Made by a program: the position numbers and the translations under genes
The notes under the pieces: generated by a model
The model's input: only the letters and a program-made list of their open reading frames with translations
Told to the model about the DNA's origin: nothing
Database searches by the model: none
Source: Syntrophaceae bacterium
GTDB taxonomy: Bacteria; Desulfobacterota; Syntrophia; Syntrophales; PHBD01
DNA: 64,000 nucleotides
Assembly: GCA_013177825.1 (NCBI GenBank)
Contig: JABLXX010000004.1
Coordinates: 165,990-229,989 of the forward strand
Direction of reading: 5' to 3'
In this document: piece by piece, positions 28,701 to 37,382 of the stretch
How positions within the stretch are numbered: position 1 is the stretch's first letter
Layout of the letters: each line of letters begins with the position of its first letter

Positions 28701-29086
28701 GGCGCCCATCCGATTCGAAAGCGGCGTCTCTTTCACAAAAAGGCGCCCTCGGAGAAGACCTGGCGGCAGCTCATCTGAAAAAAGCCGGATACGAAATTCT
28801 CGTGAGAAATTACAGGTGTGCCGCCGGTGAGATGGATATAATTGCCAGGGACGGCGATGTGCTTGTGTTTGTGGAAGTGAAAACCCGGCGTTCCGGGACC
28901 TTCGGAGAGCCGGAAGAGTCCGTGGGGCCGGCAAAGCAGCGGAGACTGACAAGAATATCCCTGCAGTACCTGAATCGGCAGGGGCTTCAGGATGAAAAAT
29001 GCCGCTTCGATGTCGTATCGGTGAAAATGGAGTCGTCGGGGACCCGGATCGAGATTTTTCGGGATGCCTTTGACGGCCTTTGGTAG
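28697..29086 (+). CDS. UPF0102 family nuclease-fold protein YraN
   Basis: 129 residues. The restriction-endonuclease-like fold of the UPF0102/YraN family is visible as GALGEDLAAAHLKKAGYEIL, then GEMDIIARDGDVLVFVEVKTR. These acidic and Lys residues (E, D, E, K) would form a PD-(D/E)xK site. The cellular substrate is not established for the family. It overlaps rnhB by four bases and ends three bases before the 3' end of rnpB on the other strand. Confidence 0.9.
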   Translation: MRRPSDSKAASLSQKGALGEDLAAAHLKKAGYEILVRNYRCAAGEMDIIARDGDVLVFVEVKTRRSGTFGEPEESVGPAKQRRLTRISLQYLNRQGLQDEKCRFDVVSVKMESSGTRIEIFRDAFDGLW

Positions 29087-29088
29087 GG

Positions 29089-29468
29089 GGTGCCGGACCA
29101 GACCGTAAGCCGAGTTCTGTTCCACACGGCCGTTGCCGGCCGGGTGGCGGTGGTCATTCATCTGGGACGGCAGTTGCCTGCCGCCTCAAGCGACGCTACC
29201 CGAGAACTTCGGACGGGCCGCCCTCAAACGTTCTCCTATTCGGTCTTGCTCCGGATGGGGTTTACCAAGCTTTCCCGGTCACCCGGGAAACTGGTGAGCT
29301 CTTACCTCGCCTTTTCACCCTTACCTGCATATGCAGGCGGTATCTTTTCTGTGGCACTTTCCTTAGGGTCGCCCCCAGTCGCCGTTAGCGACCATCCTGC
29401 CCTGCGGAGCTCGGACTTTCCTCCGTTCCCTCGGGGGGAACGGCGACCACCTGGTCTGCTCCGGCACC
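29089..29468 (-). ncRNA. rnpB: RNase P RNA, bacterial class A
   Basis: Catalytic RNA that matures tRNA 5' ends. Read on the minus strand it contains the universally conserved blocks GAGGAAAGTCCGAGCTCC near the 5' end, AGGGTGAAAAGG, GGTAAACCCC and ACAGAACTCGGCTTA near the 3' end. The ends were set where GGTGCCGGAGCAGACC (5') and GGTCCGGCACC (3') can pair as helix P1. Length about 380 bases, normal for type A. It lies downstream of the zinc-ribbon gene on the same strand. The protein subunit gene (rnpA) is not in the window. Confidence 0.95.
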
Positions 29469-29547
29469 TTTTCAAAGATCCCTGCCAATGCCGATTCCAG
29501 TTCAGAACACGGCAATTCGGAAAAACTATCCCATCGGGACAACGGAA

Positions 29548-30291
29548 TCAAGCGGCGCGATTGTTTTTCCCGTTATCCCCGTTGCTCTGGTCGTCCCAGT
29601 AGAGGATCCTGTTGCAATTGGGGCAGAACCGGATTTCTTCCTCCCTCTGTATTTCATTATATAATTGAGGAGGTAGATTCATCCTGCACCCCTGGCAGAC
29701 TTCCTTCCAGACGCCGATGACGGCTACTCCGGCATTGACACTGCGAATGGTATCGTACCTTTTGAGGATATCAGGGGGGACCTTCTCTCGCAACGCCTGG
29801 CTCTTTTCCTTGGCTGTACGAAGTTCTTCATCGGCGAGAGAGAGTTCCCGGGTTCGCTCTTTCCGCTCCCCCTCGTAGCACGACCGGGCCTGATCGAAGT
29901 CTCGCTCGATGTTCTGCACGAGAATGCGGACCCGGTCCATCTCCTCCATTGCCTCGAGGATCTCGTCCTCCACCTGGCTGTTCTTGATTTCCAAGCTTTC
30001 GATTTCCTTCAGGATAGCCTCGTACTCCTTGTTGGTTTTGACTTCAAACTGGCGGGCTTTCGCTTTCTTCAGAGAATCCTGGCCTCTGCGCAGAAGCTCT
30101 TCTTTTTCCTTGTGCTTTTTTGTTGCTTCCTGAAGTCTTTCCTTCTGCTCTTCCATTTCCGTCCTGGACGCCGTGAATGTTCCGTCCAGCGTTTCTATCA
30201 GACCGGGCAGCTGGGTCTTCCGGCCCTGAATTTTCTCGATTGCGGAATCGACTTTCTGCAGATCTCTTAAGAGAGAAAGCAGTTCTTTCAA
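29548..30291 (-). CDS. Coiled-coil C4 zinc-ribbon protein (COG1579)
   Basis: 247 residues. A long coiled coil (about residues 5-175, rich in Glu, Lys and Leu) is followed by a C-terminal zinc ribbon with the pairs CQGC and CPNC near 203 and 227. The family is conserved in bacteria and has been linked to nucleic-acid or ribosome-related roles, but no single function is agreed. It lies upstream of rnpB and downstream of the terminator of the rpoD-tRNA unit. The ATG at 30291 is the first in frame. Confidence 0.85.
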   Translation of the reverse strand: MKELLSLLRDLQKVDSAIEKIQGRKTQLPGLIETLDGTFTASRTEMEEQKERLQEATKKHKEKEELLRRGQDSLKKAKARQFEVKTNKEYEAILKEIESLEIKNSQVEDEILEAMEEMDRVRILVQNIERDFDQARSCYEGERKERTRELSLADEELRTAKEKSQALREKVPPDILKRYDTIRSVNAGVAVIGVWKEVCQGCRMNLPPQLYNEIQREEEIRFCPNCNRILYWDDQSNGDNGKNNRAA

Positions 30292-30321
30292 GGATCATTC
30301 CCCTTTCAAACAAAGTATGTG

Positions 30322-30351
30322 TAAAAAAAAATGCACCGGACCCGGTGCATT
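30322..30351 (-). terminator. Rho-independent terminator after the rpoD-tRNA unit
   Basis: A perfect AATGCACCGG/CCGGTGCATT hairpin with a two-base loop. On the minus strand it is followed by nine Ts. It lies about 140 bases past the tRNA, so it closes the dnaG-rpoD-tRNA transcript. Confidence 0.9.
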
Positions 30352-30493
30352 GATTTATTCCTGCGGGACGGAGGTTCCCTGTCGGGAACATGCACCGCCG
30401 GTGATTGTCGACCGGCCGGTCCGTCCTTTCCTGCCGCTTGCGGATGGAACCGCTGATTTTTGTTTTGGTATCTTCATGGCTTTGAATAAACAA

Positions 30494-30569
30494 TGGTGGG
30501 CCCACCTGGGATCGAACCAGGGACCGACCGGTTATGAGCCGGTGGCTCTACCAGTTGAGCTATGGGCCC
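30494..30569 (-). tRNA. tRNA with CAU anticodon (elongator Met or Ile2)
   Basis: 76 bases including an encoded CCA. Arms read: acceptor GGGCCCA/TGGGCCC, D arm GCTC...GAGC, anticodon stem ACCGG/CCGGT with loop CTCATAA (anticodon CAT), T arm CCTGG/CCAGG with TTCGATC. A CAU anticodon with a mature elongator-like body can be Met or the lysidine-modified Ile2. In E. coli, TilS recognition uses C4-G69 and C5-G68; both pairs are present here, which favours Ile2, but this is inference. It lies downstream of rpoD on the same strand. Confidence 0.93.
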
Positions 30570-30670
30570 TTTTTGTATTCCCTGCGCCCGCAAACACGTC
30601 TCTTCCCCAAGGTCGATTCGTCTGCCGACGCGTTTGATTGCTATACCCGAAAAGGGTCTCTGTCAATGGT

Positions 30671-32428
30671 CTATTTCGACACGAGTTTAAGAACCCTCCT
30701 CCGGGGCGGGTTGATCATTTTCTTTCCCGAAGACGCAGGTAGCGGACGGGGTGGAGCTTCCCGCCGAGTGGATTCCAGAAGCTCCCGGGTTTCCTCATCG
30801 GTGTAGTCCATCCGCTCACTGATACCGAACCGCATCCGGAGGACCTTTTCCTCCCGCGGGGTCAGCGTCGCCAGGATTTTTCTCGTCTGCTCAGCGAGAT
30901 CCATGCTGATGGTCGCTTCGGAGGGGGACATGATTTTTTTGTCCTCGATAAAATCGCCGAGATGACTGTCCTCCTCTTCCCCGATGGGGGTCTCAAGGGA
31001 AATCGGCTCCTTTGCGATTTTCAATACCTTCCGAACCTTCTCCAGCGGGTACTCCATCTTGTTGGCGATTTCCTCGGGAGTAGGTTCCCGTCCCAACTCC
31101 TGAACAAGGTATCGGGAAGTTCGGATCAGCTTGTTGATCGTCTCAATCATGTGCACAGGGATACGGATAGTCCTGGCCTGATCCGCAATGGCCCTTGTGA
31201 TGGCCTGACGGATCCACCATGTGGCGTACGTTGAGAACTTGTAGCCTCGCTGATATTCGAACTTGTCGACGGCCTTCATAAGCCCGATGTTTCCTTCCTG
31301 GATCAGATCCAGGAATTGAAGACCCCGGTTCGTGTACTTTTTCGCAATGCTGACCACAAGCCGGAGGTTCGCCTCGACCAGCTTTCTCTTGGCGATCTCC
31401 GCATCCATCTCTCCCGTCTCGATCAGGTATACAACCTTCTTCAGCATTGCCGCCGGAAGGCCCGTCGCCAGAGTCACTGCCTTGATCCGCCGGGTTGCTT
31501 CCTTGTACTGGTCCTCGCATTCCTTCAACCGCTCCTGCGAGATCCGGAGGCTTTTCGCCACGGCCTTGGCTTCCTTCGGGGATTGACGCAGCCGTGACCA
31601 GGTCTTCTCCATCTCCTTGACGGGAAGCCCTGTCCTCTCCTTGCACTGGCGGATCAGCCCATCGGCCTCCTCCACTTCGGCGATGAAGTCCTTGAGCATG
31701 GCAACCATTGCATGGGTCTGCCGTTTGCTGAACCGGACCTTGCGGCAGAGACGAACGATGTTCTTATGGTTTTTCTCCAGGTCCTCCCGGAGTTCCTTGC
31801 GGATTTCCTCCTCAAGGCCCTTTTCCTTGAGTCGTTTGTGAATCTGGTCATTCTTCCGGTCCACTGTGGCGACCCGTTCGATCAGCTTGACGACTCTCTG
31901 CTTGTGAAGGTCTTCCTCGACGAATCCATCCTCGTCCTCGAGATTGTCGATGATGCTCTTGATGCGGATTTCTTCCCGCTTCAGCTTTGCGCCCAGTTCG
32001 ACAACATATTTCACGCAGCAGTCCACGCTGAAGACCGAGTCCATGACGATCTTGTCGCCTGCCTCGATCTTCTTGGCAATTTCGACCTCCCCCTCACGAC
32101 TGAGGAGAGAGACCATTCCCATCTCCCGAAGGTACATCTTAACCGGATCGCCGGTTTTCCCGGCAATCGGCATCAGGCTGAGAACATCCTCCTCTTTCGT
32201 CTCGAGGGTCTCTTCGGCGGTCTTCTTGACGATCAATTTGTCTCCCTTGTCCGTGTCGATGATATCGATGTTCTTTTCTCCGAAAAGCATGATGATGTCG
32301 TCGATCTGGTCGGAGGATACGATATCCGAGGGCAACAGGTCGTTCACATCGTCGTACGTGAGAAAACCCTTTTCCTCGCCAAGGGAAATCAACTTCTTGA
32401 ATTCGTCGGACTGGATGTCTTTCGCCAT
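30671..32428 (-). CDS. rpoD: Primary sigma factor RpoD with an aberrant C-terminus lacking region 4.2
   Basis: 585 residues. Region 1.1 (about 1-70), the non-conserved domain (about 115-335) and regions 2, 3 and 4.1 are normal: RRKLVEAN-type region 2.1, [20 protein letters not shown] (2.3-2.4), [21 protein letters not shown] (3) and [15 protein letters not shown] (4.1). After MDYTDEE the sequence departs from the family. The expected VTRERIRQIEAKAL helix-turn-helix that reads the -35 box is absent in all three frames of the following 130 bases. A +1 frame reads [12 protein letters not shown], which resembles the normal KLRHP end. Assembly error, gene decay or a real variant are all possible. 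It lies between dnaG and tRNA, the usual order. Confidence 0.9.
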   Translation of the reverse strand: MAKDIQSDEFKKLISLGEEKGFLTYDDVNDLLPSDIVSSDQIDDIIMLFGEKNIDIIDTDKGDKLIVKKTAEETLETKEEDVLSLMPIAGKTGDPVKMYLREMGMVSLLSREGEVEIAKKIEAGDKIVMDSVFSVDCCVKYVVELGAKLKREEIRIKSIIDNLEDEDGFVEEDLHKQRVVKLIERVATVDRKNDQIHKRLKEKGLEEEIRKELREDLEKNHKNIVRLCRKVRFSKRQTHAMVAMLKDFIAEVEEADGLIRQCKERTGLPVKEMEKTWSRLRQSPKEAKAVAKSLRISQERLKECEDQYKEATRRIKAVTLATGLPAAMLKKVVYLIETGEMDAEIAKRKLVEANLRLVVSIAKKYTNRGLQFLDLIQEGNIGLMKAVDKFEYQRGYKFSTYATWWIRQAITRAIADQARTIRIPVHMIETINKLIRTSRYLVQELGREPTPEEIANKMEYPLEKVRKVLKIAKEPISLETPIGEEEDSHLGDFIEDKKIMSPSEATISMDLAEQTRKILATLTPREEKVLRMRFGISERMDYTDEETRELLESTRREAPPRPLPASSGKKMINPPRRRVLKLVSK

Positions 32429-32480
32429 GTATTTTTCTCCCTGTTTCTTTCCGGACGTTTAACCGGAGGGACGCTCCCGA

Positions 32481-34253
32481 TCAGGTTCCCTTCGGCAAAT
32501 TTCTTTCGATGCTCAGCAGTTGTTCTTTTTCTCGAAGCAAGGCTTCGCAGAGAGCCCCGTCTCCCCGTTCCTGGGCGCTGAGTAGATTGCGCCTCAGTTG
32601 CTCATGTTGCCTGCGGAACCATTTTCGCCGGATCTGTCCAATGCTGTCCCAGAGAAACCGTTCCACCAGCGATTCGTCCAGCGGTTGTTTCTGAACAAGC
32701 ATTTTCATGATCTTCTGCCGGATTCCCTCCTCGGGAATCTCCATGGTCAGCGTTGACACATCGAGCCGACCATCCCTGCTGAACGTGTCCACGAGGGTTG
32801 CGGCGAATGTTCTCAATGCCCCCGCCTCGAACTGTTCCAGGACTCCGGAGCCGGCCACATCGGGAATCCGGAACGGATACTCCATCATGAGTAGCACAAG
32901 ATTCAGTTCCAGGGGGTCCGGTTCCGTTCGCGAACTCTTCGGGATTCCCGGTGTGGAGGAATGTTCCCAGGTTCCCACGGCCTTTCCGACCTGTCCTTTC
33001 AGCACCGACTGATCAAGACCTGTCTTCTCGGATACCCGTTTCAGCAGCAGGTTCCGTTTGATGGGATCATCAACTTTGGCCAGCATGGCCACAGCTCCCT
33101 GCGCTGCTGATCTCCTGGCGGAAATGGTGGTCCCGCTGCCGGCCAGAGTCTCCAGATAATAATCCATAAAGGTCGGGGACCGTTGCACCAGCTCTTCCAG
33201 CGCCTCCGCCCCGGAAGAACGGACGAAATCATCCGGATCCGTTCCCTCGGGCAGAAACACGGCCCGGGCCTCCACATCGGCCGTCAGGAACATTTCCAGA
33301 CTCCGGTCCAGGGCCTTGCGGCCTGCCGGGTCGGAATCGAAGATGACGGCGACGTCTTTTGTATACCGCTTGATCAGGTGAACCTGATCGATCGTCAGGG
33401 CTGTTCCCAGGGAGGCCAAGGCATTCCTTACACCTTCGTTCCAGAGGGAGATGACGTCAAAATATCCTTCCACGAGAACGGCATAGCCTTTGCGGCGAAT
33501 CATCTCCTTGGCCTGCCGGATCCCGAACAGGTTGCGTCCTTTGACGAAGACGGGAGTCTCCGGCGAATTCAAGTATTTCGGTTCCTCGTCGCCGATGACT
33601 CGGCCGCCGAAAGCGATCACCCGGCCTGAGGCGTCTTCGATCGGAAACATGATGCGTCCCCGAAACCGATCGTAAAAGCTTCCGTCTTCCCGGGACAGGA
33701 GCAGTCCTGCCTGCTGCGCCGTAGTCAGAGGAACGTTTCCTCTCTCCAGGATTTTCCTGAGACCCGTCCAGTCGTTTCTCGCAAAGCCGAGGCGAAAGGC
33801 CTTCAGTGTCTCTTCGCGGATCCCCCTCTTCTCCAGGTATCCCCGGGCTTCTTTCCCTCCCGGGCTTTGCAGGTTGCCGGTAAAGTGGGCGGCTGCCTTT
33901 TCATTCACGTCCATGATGGCGGCCCGCAGCCCCCTGTTTTCTCCAGGAGGTGCCGGCCTACGGGGGATCTGGATGCCCATTTTCCCGGCCAGATGCCGGA
34001 GAGCCTCCGGATAGGTCATGGCATTCATCTTCATCAGGAAGGTGACGGCGTTTCCCCCCTCGCCGCAGCCGAAGCAATGGAAGATCTGTTTTTCCGGATT
34101 GACCGTGAAGGAAGGGGTCTTTTCCTTGTGGAACGGACACAGGCCTATGAAGTTCCGACCGGTCTTCCGCAGGGTCACAAAATCCGATACAACCTCCACG
34201 ATGTCCGCGCGGCTCTTGATCTCCTCCACTTTCTCTTCGGGTATCAAGCCCAT
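32481..34253 (-). CDS. dnaG: DNA primase
   Basis: 590 residues, normal length. It makes RNA primers at the replication fork. The N-terminal zinc-binding domain has CPFH at 39-42 and CFGC at 60-63. The catalytic TOPRIM core includes FGGRVIGDEEPKYLNSPET, LVEGYFDVISLWNEG and the acidic VIFDSDPAGRKA segment. The C-terminal helicase-binding domain is diverged, as is usual. It sits between yqeY and rpoD, the classic macromolecular-synthesis order. The ATG at 34253 gives the expected MGLIPEEKVEEIKSRADIVEVV start. Confidence 0.97.
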   Translation of the reverse strand: MGLIPEEKVEEIKSRADIVEVVSDFVTLRKTGRNFIGLCPFHKEKTPSFTVNPEKQIFHCFGCGEGGNAVTFLMKMNAMTYPEALRHLAGKMGIQIPRRPAPPGENRGLRAAIMDVNEKAAAHFTGNLQSPGGKEARGYLEKRGIREETLKAFRLGFARNDWTGLRKILERGNVPLTTAQQAGLLLSREDGSFYDRFRGRIMFPIEDASGRVIAFGGRVIGDEEPKYLNSPETPVFVKGRNLFGIRQAKEMIRRKGYAVLVEGYFDVISLWNEGVRNALASLGTALTIDQVHLIKRYTKDVAVIFDSDPAGRKALDRSLEMFLTADVEARAVFLPEGTDPDDFVRSSGAEALEELVQRSPTFMDYYLETLAGSGTTISARRSAAQGAVAMLAKVDDPIKRNLLLKRVSEKTGLDQSVLKGQVGKAVGTWEHSSTPGIPKSSRTEPDPLELNLVLLMMEYPFRIPDVAGSGVLEQFEAGALRTFAATLVDTFSRDGRLDVSTLTMEIPEEGIRQKIMKMLVQKQPLDESLVERFLWDSIGQIRRKWFRRQHEQLRRNLLSAQERGDGALCEALLREKEQLLSIERNLPKGT

Positions 34254-34381
34254 GGATGTGTTTCGCCCCTTGCTTGAATCCCTGTTGCCGATCGACCCTC
34301 TTCGGCAGGAACCTCTCCTCTGTTCAGTCCGTTACCGGCGCCCGCCCTGCTGACAGAATCACGTTTTCAACAGCCCGTGAG

Positions 34382-34828
34382 CTAACCTGCCAGCTTGGCC
34401 TTGACCAGGTCTCCCACCATTTTCCCGTCCGCCTTGCCGGTGATTCGGGGTATCAGGACTTTCATGACCTTACCCATATCCTTTACGGATGAGGCTCCCG
34501 CCTCACCGACCGCTTTTTCGATTTCTGCCTCGATTTCCTCCCGGGAGAGCTGCTGGGGCATGAAGGACTGGATGATTGCCAGCTCCGCTTCCTCCTGGGC
34601 CACCAGGTCCGCGCGTCCTCCCTTGGCAAACTGCTCGATCGAGTCTCTCCTCTGTTTTACCATTCCGGAAAGAAGCTGGAGAATCTCCGGTTCGTTCAGT
34701 TCGCGTTTAAGGTCGATCTCACGGTTGTGCATGGCCGTCTTGATCAGGCGCAGCGCGGAAAGCCGAACCTTGTCCCTGGCTTTCGCCGCCTGGATCATGT
34801 CCTGTTCCACCTGTTTTTTCATTGTCAT
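34382..34828 (-). CDS. yqeY: GatB/YqeY-domain protein
   Basis: 148 residues from the ATG at 34828. A GTG at 34837 with closer AAGGA is an alternative. The N-terminus MTMKKQVEQDMIQAAKARDKVRLSALRLI and the C-terminal helical YqeY domain (GKVMKVLIPRITGKADGKMV) match the family, related to the C-terminal domain of GatB amidotransferase. A tRNA-linked function is inferred by homology only. It stands directly upstream of dnaG, a frequent neighbour. Confidence 0.88.
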   Translation of the reverse strand: MTMKKQVEQDMIQAAKARDKVRLSALRLIKTAMHNREIDLKRELNEPEILQLLSGMVKQRRDSIEQFAKGGRADLVAQEEAELAIIQSFMPQQLSREEIEAEIEKAVGEAGASSVKDMGKVMKVLIPRITGKADGKMVGDLVKAKLAG

Positions 34829-34899
34829 AGCGCTCACCCATTCCTTATAAAATTGGTTCCCGTTGCCCCCTTTGTCAACAAGGGGCCGGATTTTTGTCT

Positions 34900-35244
34900 C
34901 TACAGATCAGCCACGCGAATCTTTCCGCCTCCCACGACGTGAACATGGAGATGGAAGATCACCTGTCCTCCCTCCTTGTTGCAGTTGATGACGGTTTTGA
35001 AACCCCGCTGATCGATGCCCTTGATCCGGGCCACTTCCTGAATCGCATGGACAAGGGGCGGAAGGAGGTTTGTCTTTTCATCCCGGAGGTCCAGGAGTGT
35101 GGGAATGTGCTCCTTAGGGACGATGACGACATGAACCGGCGACACCGGGTGAATGTCGTCAAAGGCAAGGACCCGCTCATCTTCATATACCTTGCTGCAG
35201 GGGATCGATCCGGCGATGATTTTGCAAAAAATGCAGTCGTCCAT
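34900..35244 (-). CDS. HIT-family nucleotide hydrolase (HINT-like)
   Basis: 114 residues. The HIT motif HLHVHVV near 99-105 carries the catalytic His of purine-nucleotide phosphoramidases and related hydrolases. The N-terminal CIFCKII provides the usual zinc-type cysteine pair. Length and sequence fit the HinT branch. It lies only four bases after hisA on the same strand, so it is probably cotranscribed with the histidine genes, as in several bacteria where a HIT gene follows them. The physiological substrate is not known. Confidence 0.9.
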   Translation of the reverse strand: MDDCIFCKIIAGSIPCSKVYEDERVLAFDDIHPVSPVHVVIVPKEHIPTLLDLRDEKTNLLPPLVHAIQEVARIKGIDQRGFKTVINCNKEGGQVIFHLHVHVVGGGKIRVADL

Positions 35245-35248
35245 GGTT

Positions 35249-36004
35249 TCACCCTCCTTTCCTTGCTGCGGCAGCGTCTGCCTTGACCGTTTCGGCGATG
35301 GCCTCCTCCAGGTTCAGGGCGCCCGTATAAAGCGCCCGGCCCACGATGACGCCCAAAATGCCGGGGCCGCCGGACACCAGCAATCGCTCGATGTCCCTCA
35401 ACCCCGATACGCCCCCCGAGGCGATGACCGGCAGGCCCGTTGCCTCCGCCAGGGCTCGGGTGGCCTCGACGTTGACGCCCTGCTCCATGCCGTCCCGGTG
35501 GATGTCCGTGTAGACGATGGCATGAAGGGCTTCCTGCCGGTACCGGTCCGCCATTTCCACGGCGGTGATGTCGGATTGTTCAGTCCAGCCTTCGACGGAA
35601 ACCTTCCCGCCGCGGGCGTCGATTCCCAGGATGATCCGCTCCGGATAGCGGCGGCAGGCTTCCCGGACGAAGGATTCGTCCTTCAGAAGGGCGCTTCCCA
35701 GGATGACCCACGAAACGCCGGTCTCCAGATAGGAAACAATGGTATCCATGCTGCGAATACCGCCTCCGATCTGAACCGGGAGCCCGGAGGCCTTTACGAT
35801 GGCCGCCACGGCGTCGCTATTTCTGGGTTGCCCTGCCAGGGAGCCGTCCAAGTCTACCAGATGCAGGCGGGATGCCCCTTTGTCCTTCCACATCCGGGCA
35901 ACCTGTGCGGGGTCTTCCCCATACACGGTCACCCGCTGGAAGTCGCCCTGGGCCAGCCGGACGCACCGACCGTCCTTGAGGTCAATAGCTGGAATGATGA
36001 TCAA
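35249..36004 (-). CDS. hisA: Phosphoribosyl-ProFAR isomerase HisA
   Basis: 251 residues, a TIM barrel of histidine biosynthesis that opens the ribose of ProFAR. The two-fold phosphate-binding pattern is visible: IPAIDLKDGRCVRL at the N-terminus with the catalytic-type Asp near 8, VQIGGGIRS near 77-85, then YTDIHRDGMEQG with Asp near 170 and IASGGVSG near 195-202. It is downstream of the lipoprotein and hisB. hisF and hisH are not in the window. Confidence 0.94.
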   Translation of the reverse strand: MIIIPAIDLKDGRCVRLAQGDFQRVTVYGEDPAQVARMWKDKGASRLHLVDLDGSLAGQPRNSDAVAAIVKASGLPVQIGGGIRSMDTIVSYLETGVSWVILGSALLKDESFVREACRRYPERIILGIDARGGKVSVEGWTEQSDITAVEMADRYRQEALHAIVYTDIHRDGMEQGVNVEATRALAEATGLPVIASGGVSGLRDIERLLVSGGPGILGVIVGRALYTGALNLEEAIAETVKADAAAARKGG

Positions 36005-36043
36005 GAAGAACTCTCCCTCCGGAGCGCTGGAATCCTTGCGCCT

Positions 36044-36742
36044 TCAGGGCGCCGCCGGGAACGTCTTGCATACTTCTTCCATGCCCGCCGCAGCCAGTTC
36101 CTCCGCGGTGAGCCATCTCCCTTTTTCCTTGAAGAAGAAGGGTAGCTGAAGCATGTTCTCCATCAGCGACTCCTGTGCCTGGTCGAAGAGGCCGCGCCAG
36201 AGAAGGGCGCCGTCGCTAGCCCGGTACAGATGAATGTCGAAGGCAACCGATGCCGGCTTTTCAACGGAATAGGAGAGGCCTTTCCGTTCACGCCACCGGT
36301 AAACATAACCCGCAACGATCCCGTCGGCGCCGAGGTCGCTTCCCATTTTCTTCAGGGCGTCGGCGGTTTTGATCTTGAAAGAACCGGACGCAGCGTTCAG
36401 GTAGGCAGCCCCGGCCCGCGCCGGATAAACGATTTGAGTCCGGCCCAGGGCTTTCTGACGCTCTAGAAAGATCCGCTCCGTGATCCGTTCCGGCGATCCG
36501 TCCGGATGATCGGCCTGAAAATCTCCCAGAATGACCGGTTCCCTGGCCACCCTTACCGACACCTCCGACGGGGAGACCTGCTGGAACGGGAGCACAGCGA
36601 TACGGCCGACGGTGATTCCGGCTCCGGAATCCGGTACGGATGTACGGGAGGGGGTGCAACCGGCTATCAACAGTACTGTAATGGACGCGATCAGGATGCG
36701 GGTCAGCCGCTCCCGAATAATGGATCGGTGCAAAGAGGTCAC
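36044..36742 (-). CDS. Lipoprotein of unknown function inside the his cluster
   Basis: 232 residues with a lipoprotein signal: a positively charged start, a hydrophobic stretch and lipobox LIAGC with lipidation Cys near 29. The mature part begins CTPSRTSVPDSG. The segment VGRIAVLPFQQ and the later GADGIVAGYVYRWRERKG resemble proteins of the GNA1162/CsgG-like periplasmic group that carry a FLPF-type strand. I do not assign a function. It is placed between hisB and hisA on the same strand, an unexpected neighbour for amino-acid synthesis. It has an ordinary-looking start at 36742 with AAGGAGGTGACC upstream. Confidence 0.78.
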   Translation of the reverse strand: MTSLHRSIIRERLTRILIASITVLLIAGCTPSRTSVPDSGAGITVGRIAVLPFQQVSPSEVSVRVAREPVILGDFQADHPDGSPERITERIFLERQKALGRTQIVYPARAGAAYLNAASGSFKIKTADALKKMGSDLGADGIVAGYVYRWRERKGLSYSVEKPASVAFDIHLYRASDGALLWRGLFDQAQESLMENMLQLPFFFKEKGRWLTAEELAAAGMEEVCKTFPAAP

Positions 36743-36779
36743 CTCCTTACGGACGGGCGGGTCCGACGGTCGGGACCGG

Positions 36780-37367
36780 TCAGAGGCTGCCCTTTGTGGA
36801 CGGAATCCCTTGGATCCGTTCGTTGGGAGAAACGGCCTTCTTCAGGGCGCGGGCGAGTGCCTTGAAGATCGCCTCGGCCATATGGTGGCTGTTGCCGCCA
36901 TGAATTACCTGAATGTGAAGCGTCGTTCCGCTGTGGTCTGTGAACGCCTTGAAGAACTCGCGGATGAGCGCAGGGTCGAAATCCCCGATCCGGCTGTCGC
37001 CGAAATCGGCCTGGAAAACCAGGAAGGGCCGGCCCGACAGGTCCATCACAACCCGGCAGAGGCTTTCATCCATGGGAACGGTGGCCTCGCCGAAACGCTC
37101 CAGGCCACGCTTGTCCCCGATAGCCTGCTTCAGGGCCTCCCCCAGGCAGATGCCGAGATCCTCCACGAGGTGGTGATCGTCGACTTCGCGATCCCCCTTT
37201 CCTCGGACGGTCAGATCGAAGAGGCCGTGCCGGCTGAGGAGGTTCAGCATGTGGTCGAGAAATGGGATGGAGGTGGAGATGGTCCCTCTGCCCGATCCAT
37301 CCAGGCTAAGCTCCAGAGCGATGTCCGTCTCCGTGGTTTTTCTCTTTATCTTCGCCTTCCTCGCCAT
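36780..37367 (-). CDS. hisB: Imidazoleglycerol-phosphate dehydratase
   Basis: 195 residues, the monofunctional dehydratase of histidine synthesis (no fused phosphatase domain). It has the family motifs for two Mn2+ sites: IPFLDHMLNLLSRHG near 36-50, DDHHLVEDLGICLG near 63-76, HIQVIHGGNSHHMAEAIFK near 150-168. It follows hisG by 15 bases. Length is normal. Confidence 0.95.
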   Translation of the reverse strand: MARKAKIKRKTTETDIALELSLDGSGRGTISTSIPFLDHMLNLLSRHGLFDLTVRGKGDREVDDHHLVEDLGICLGEALKQAIGDKRGLERFGEATVPMDESLCRVVMDLSGRPFLVFQADFGDSRIGDFDPALIREFFKAFTDHSGTTLHIQVIHGGNSHHMAEAIFKALARALKKAVSPNERIQGIPSTKGSL

Positions 37368-37382
37368 GGGGATTCCTTCCGA

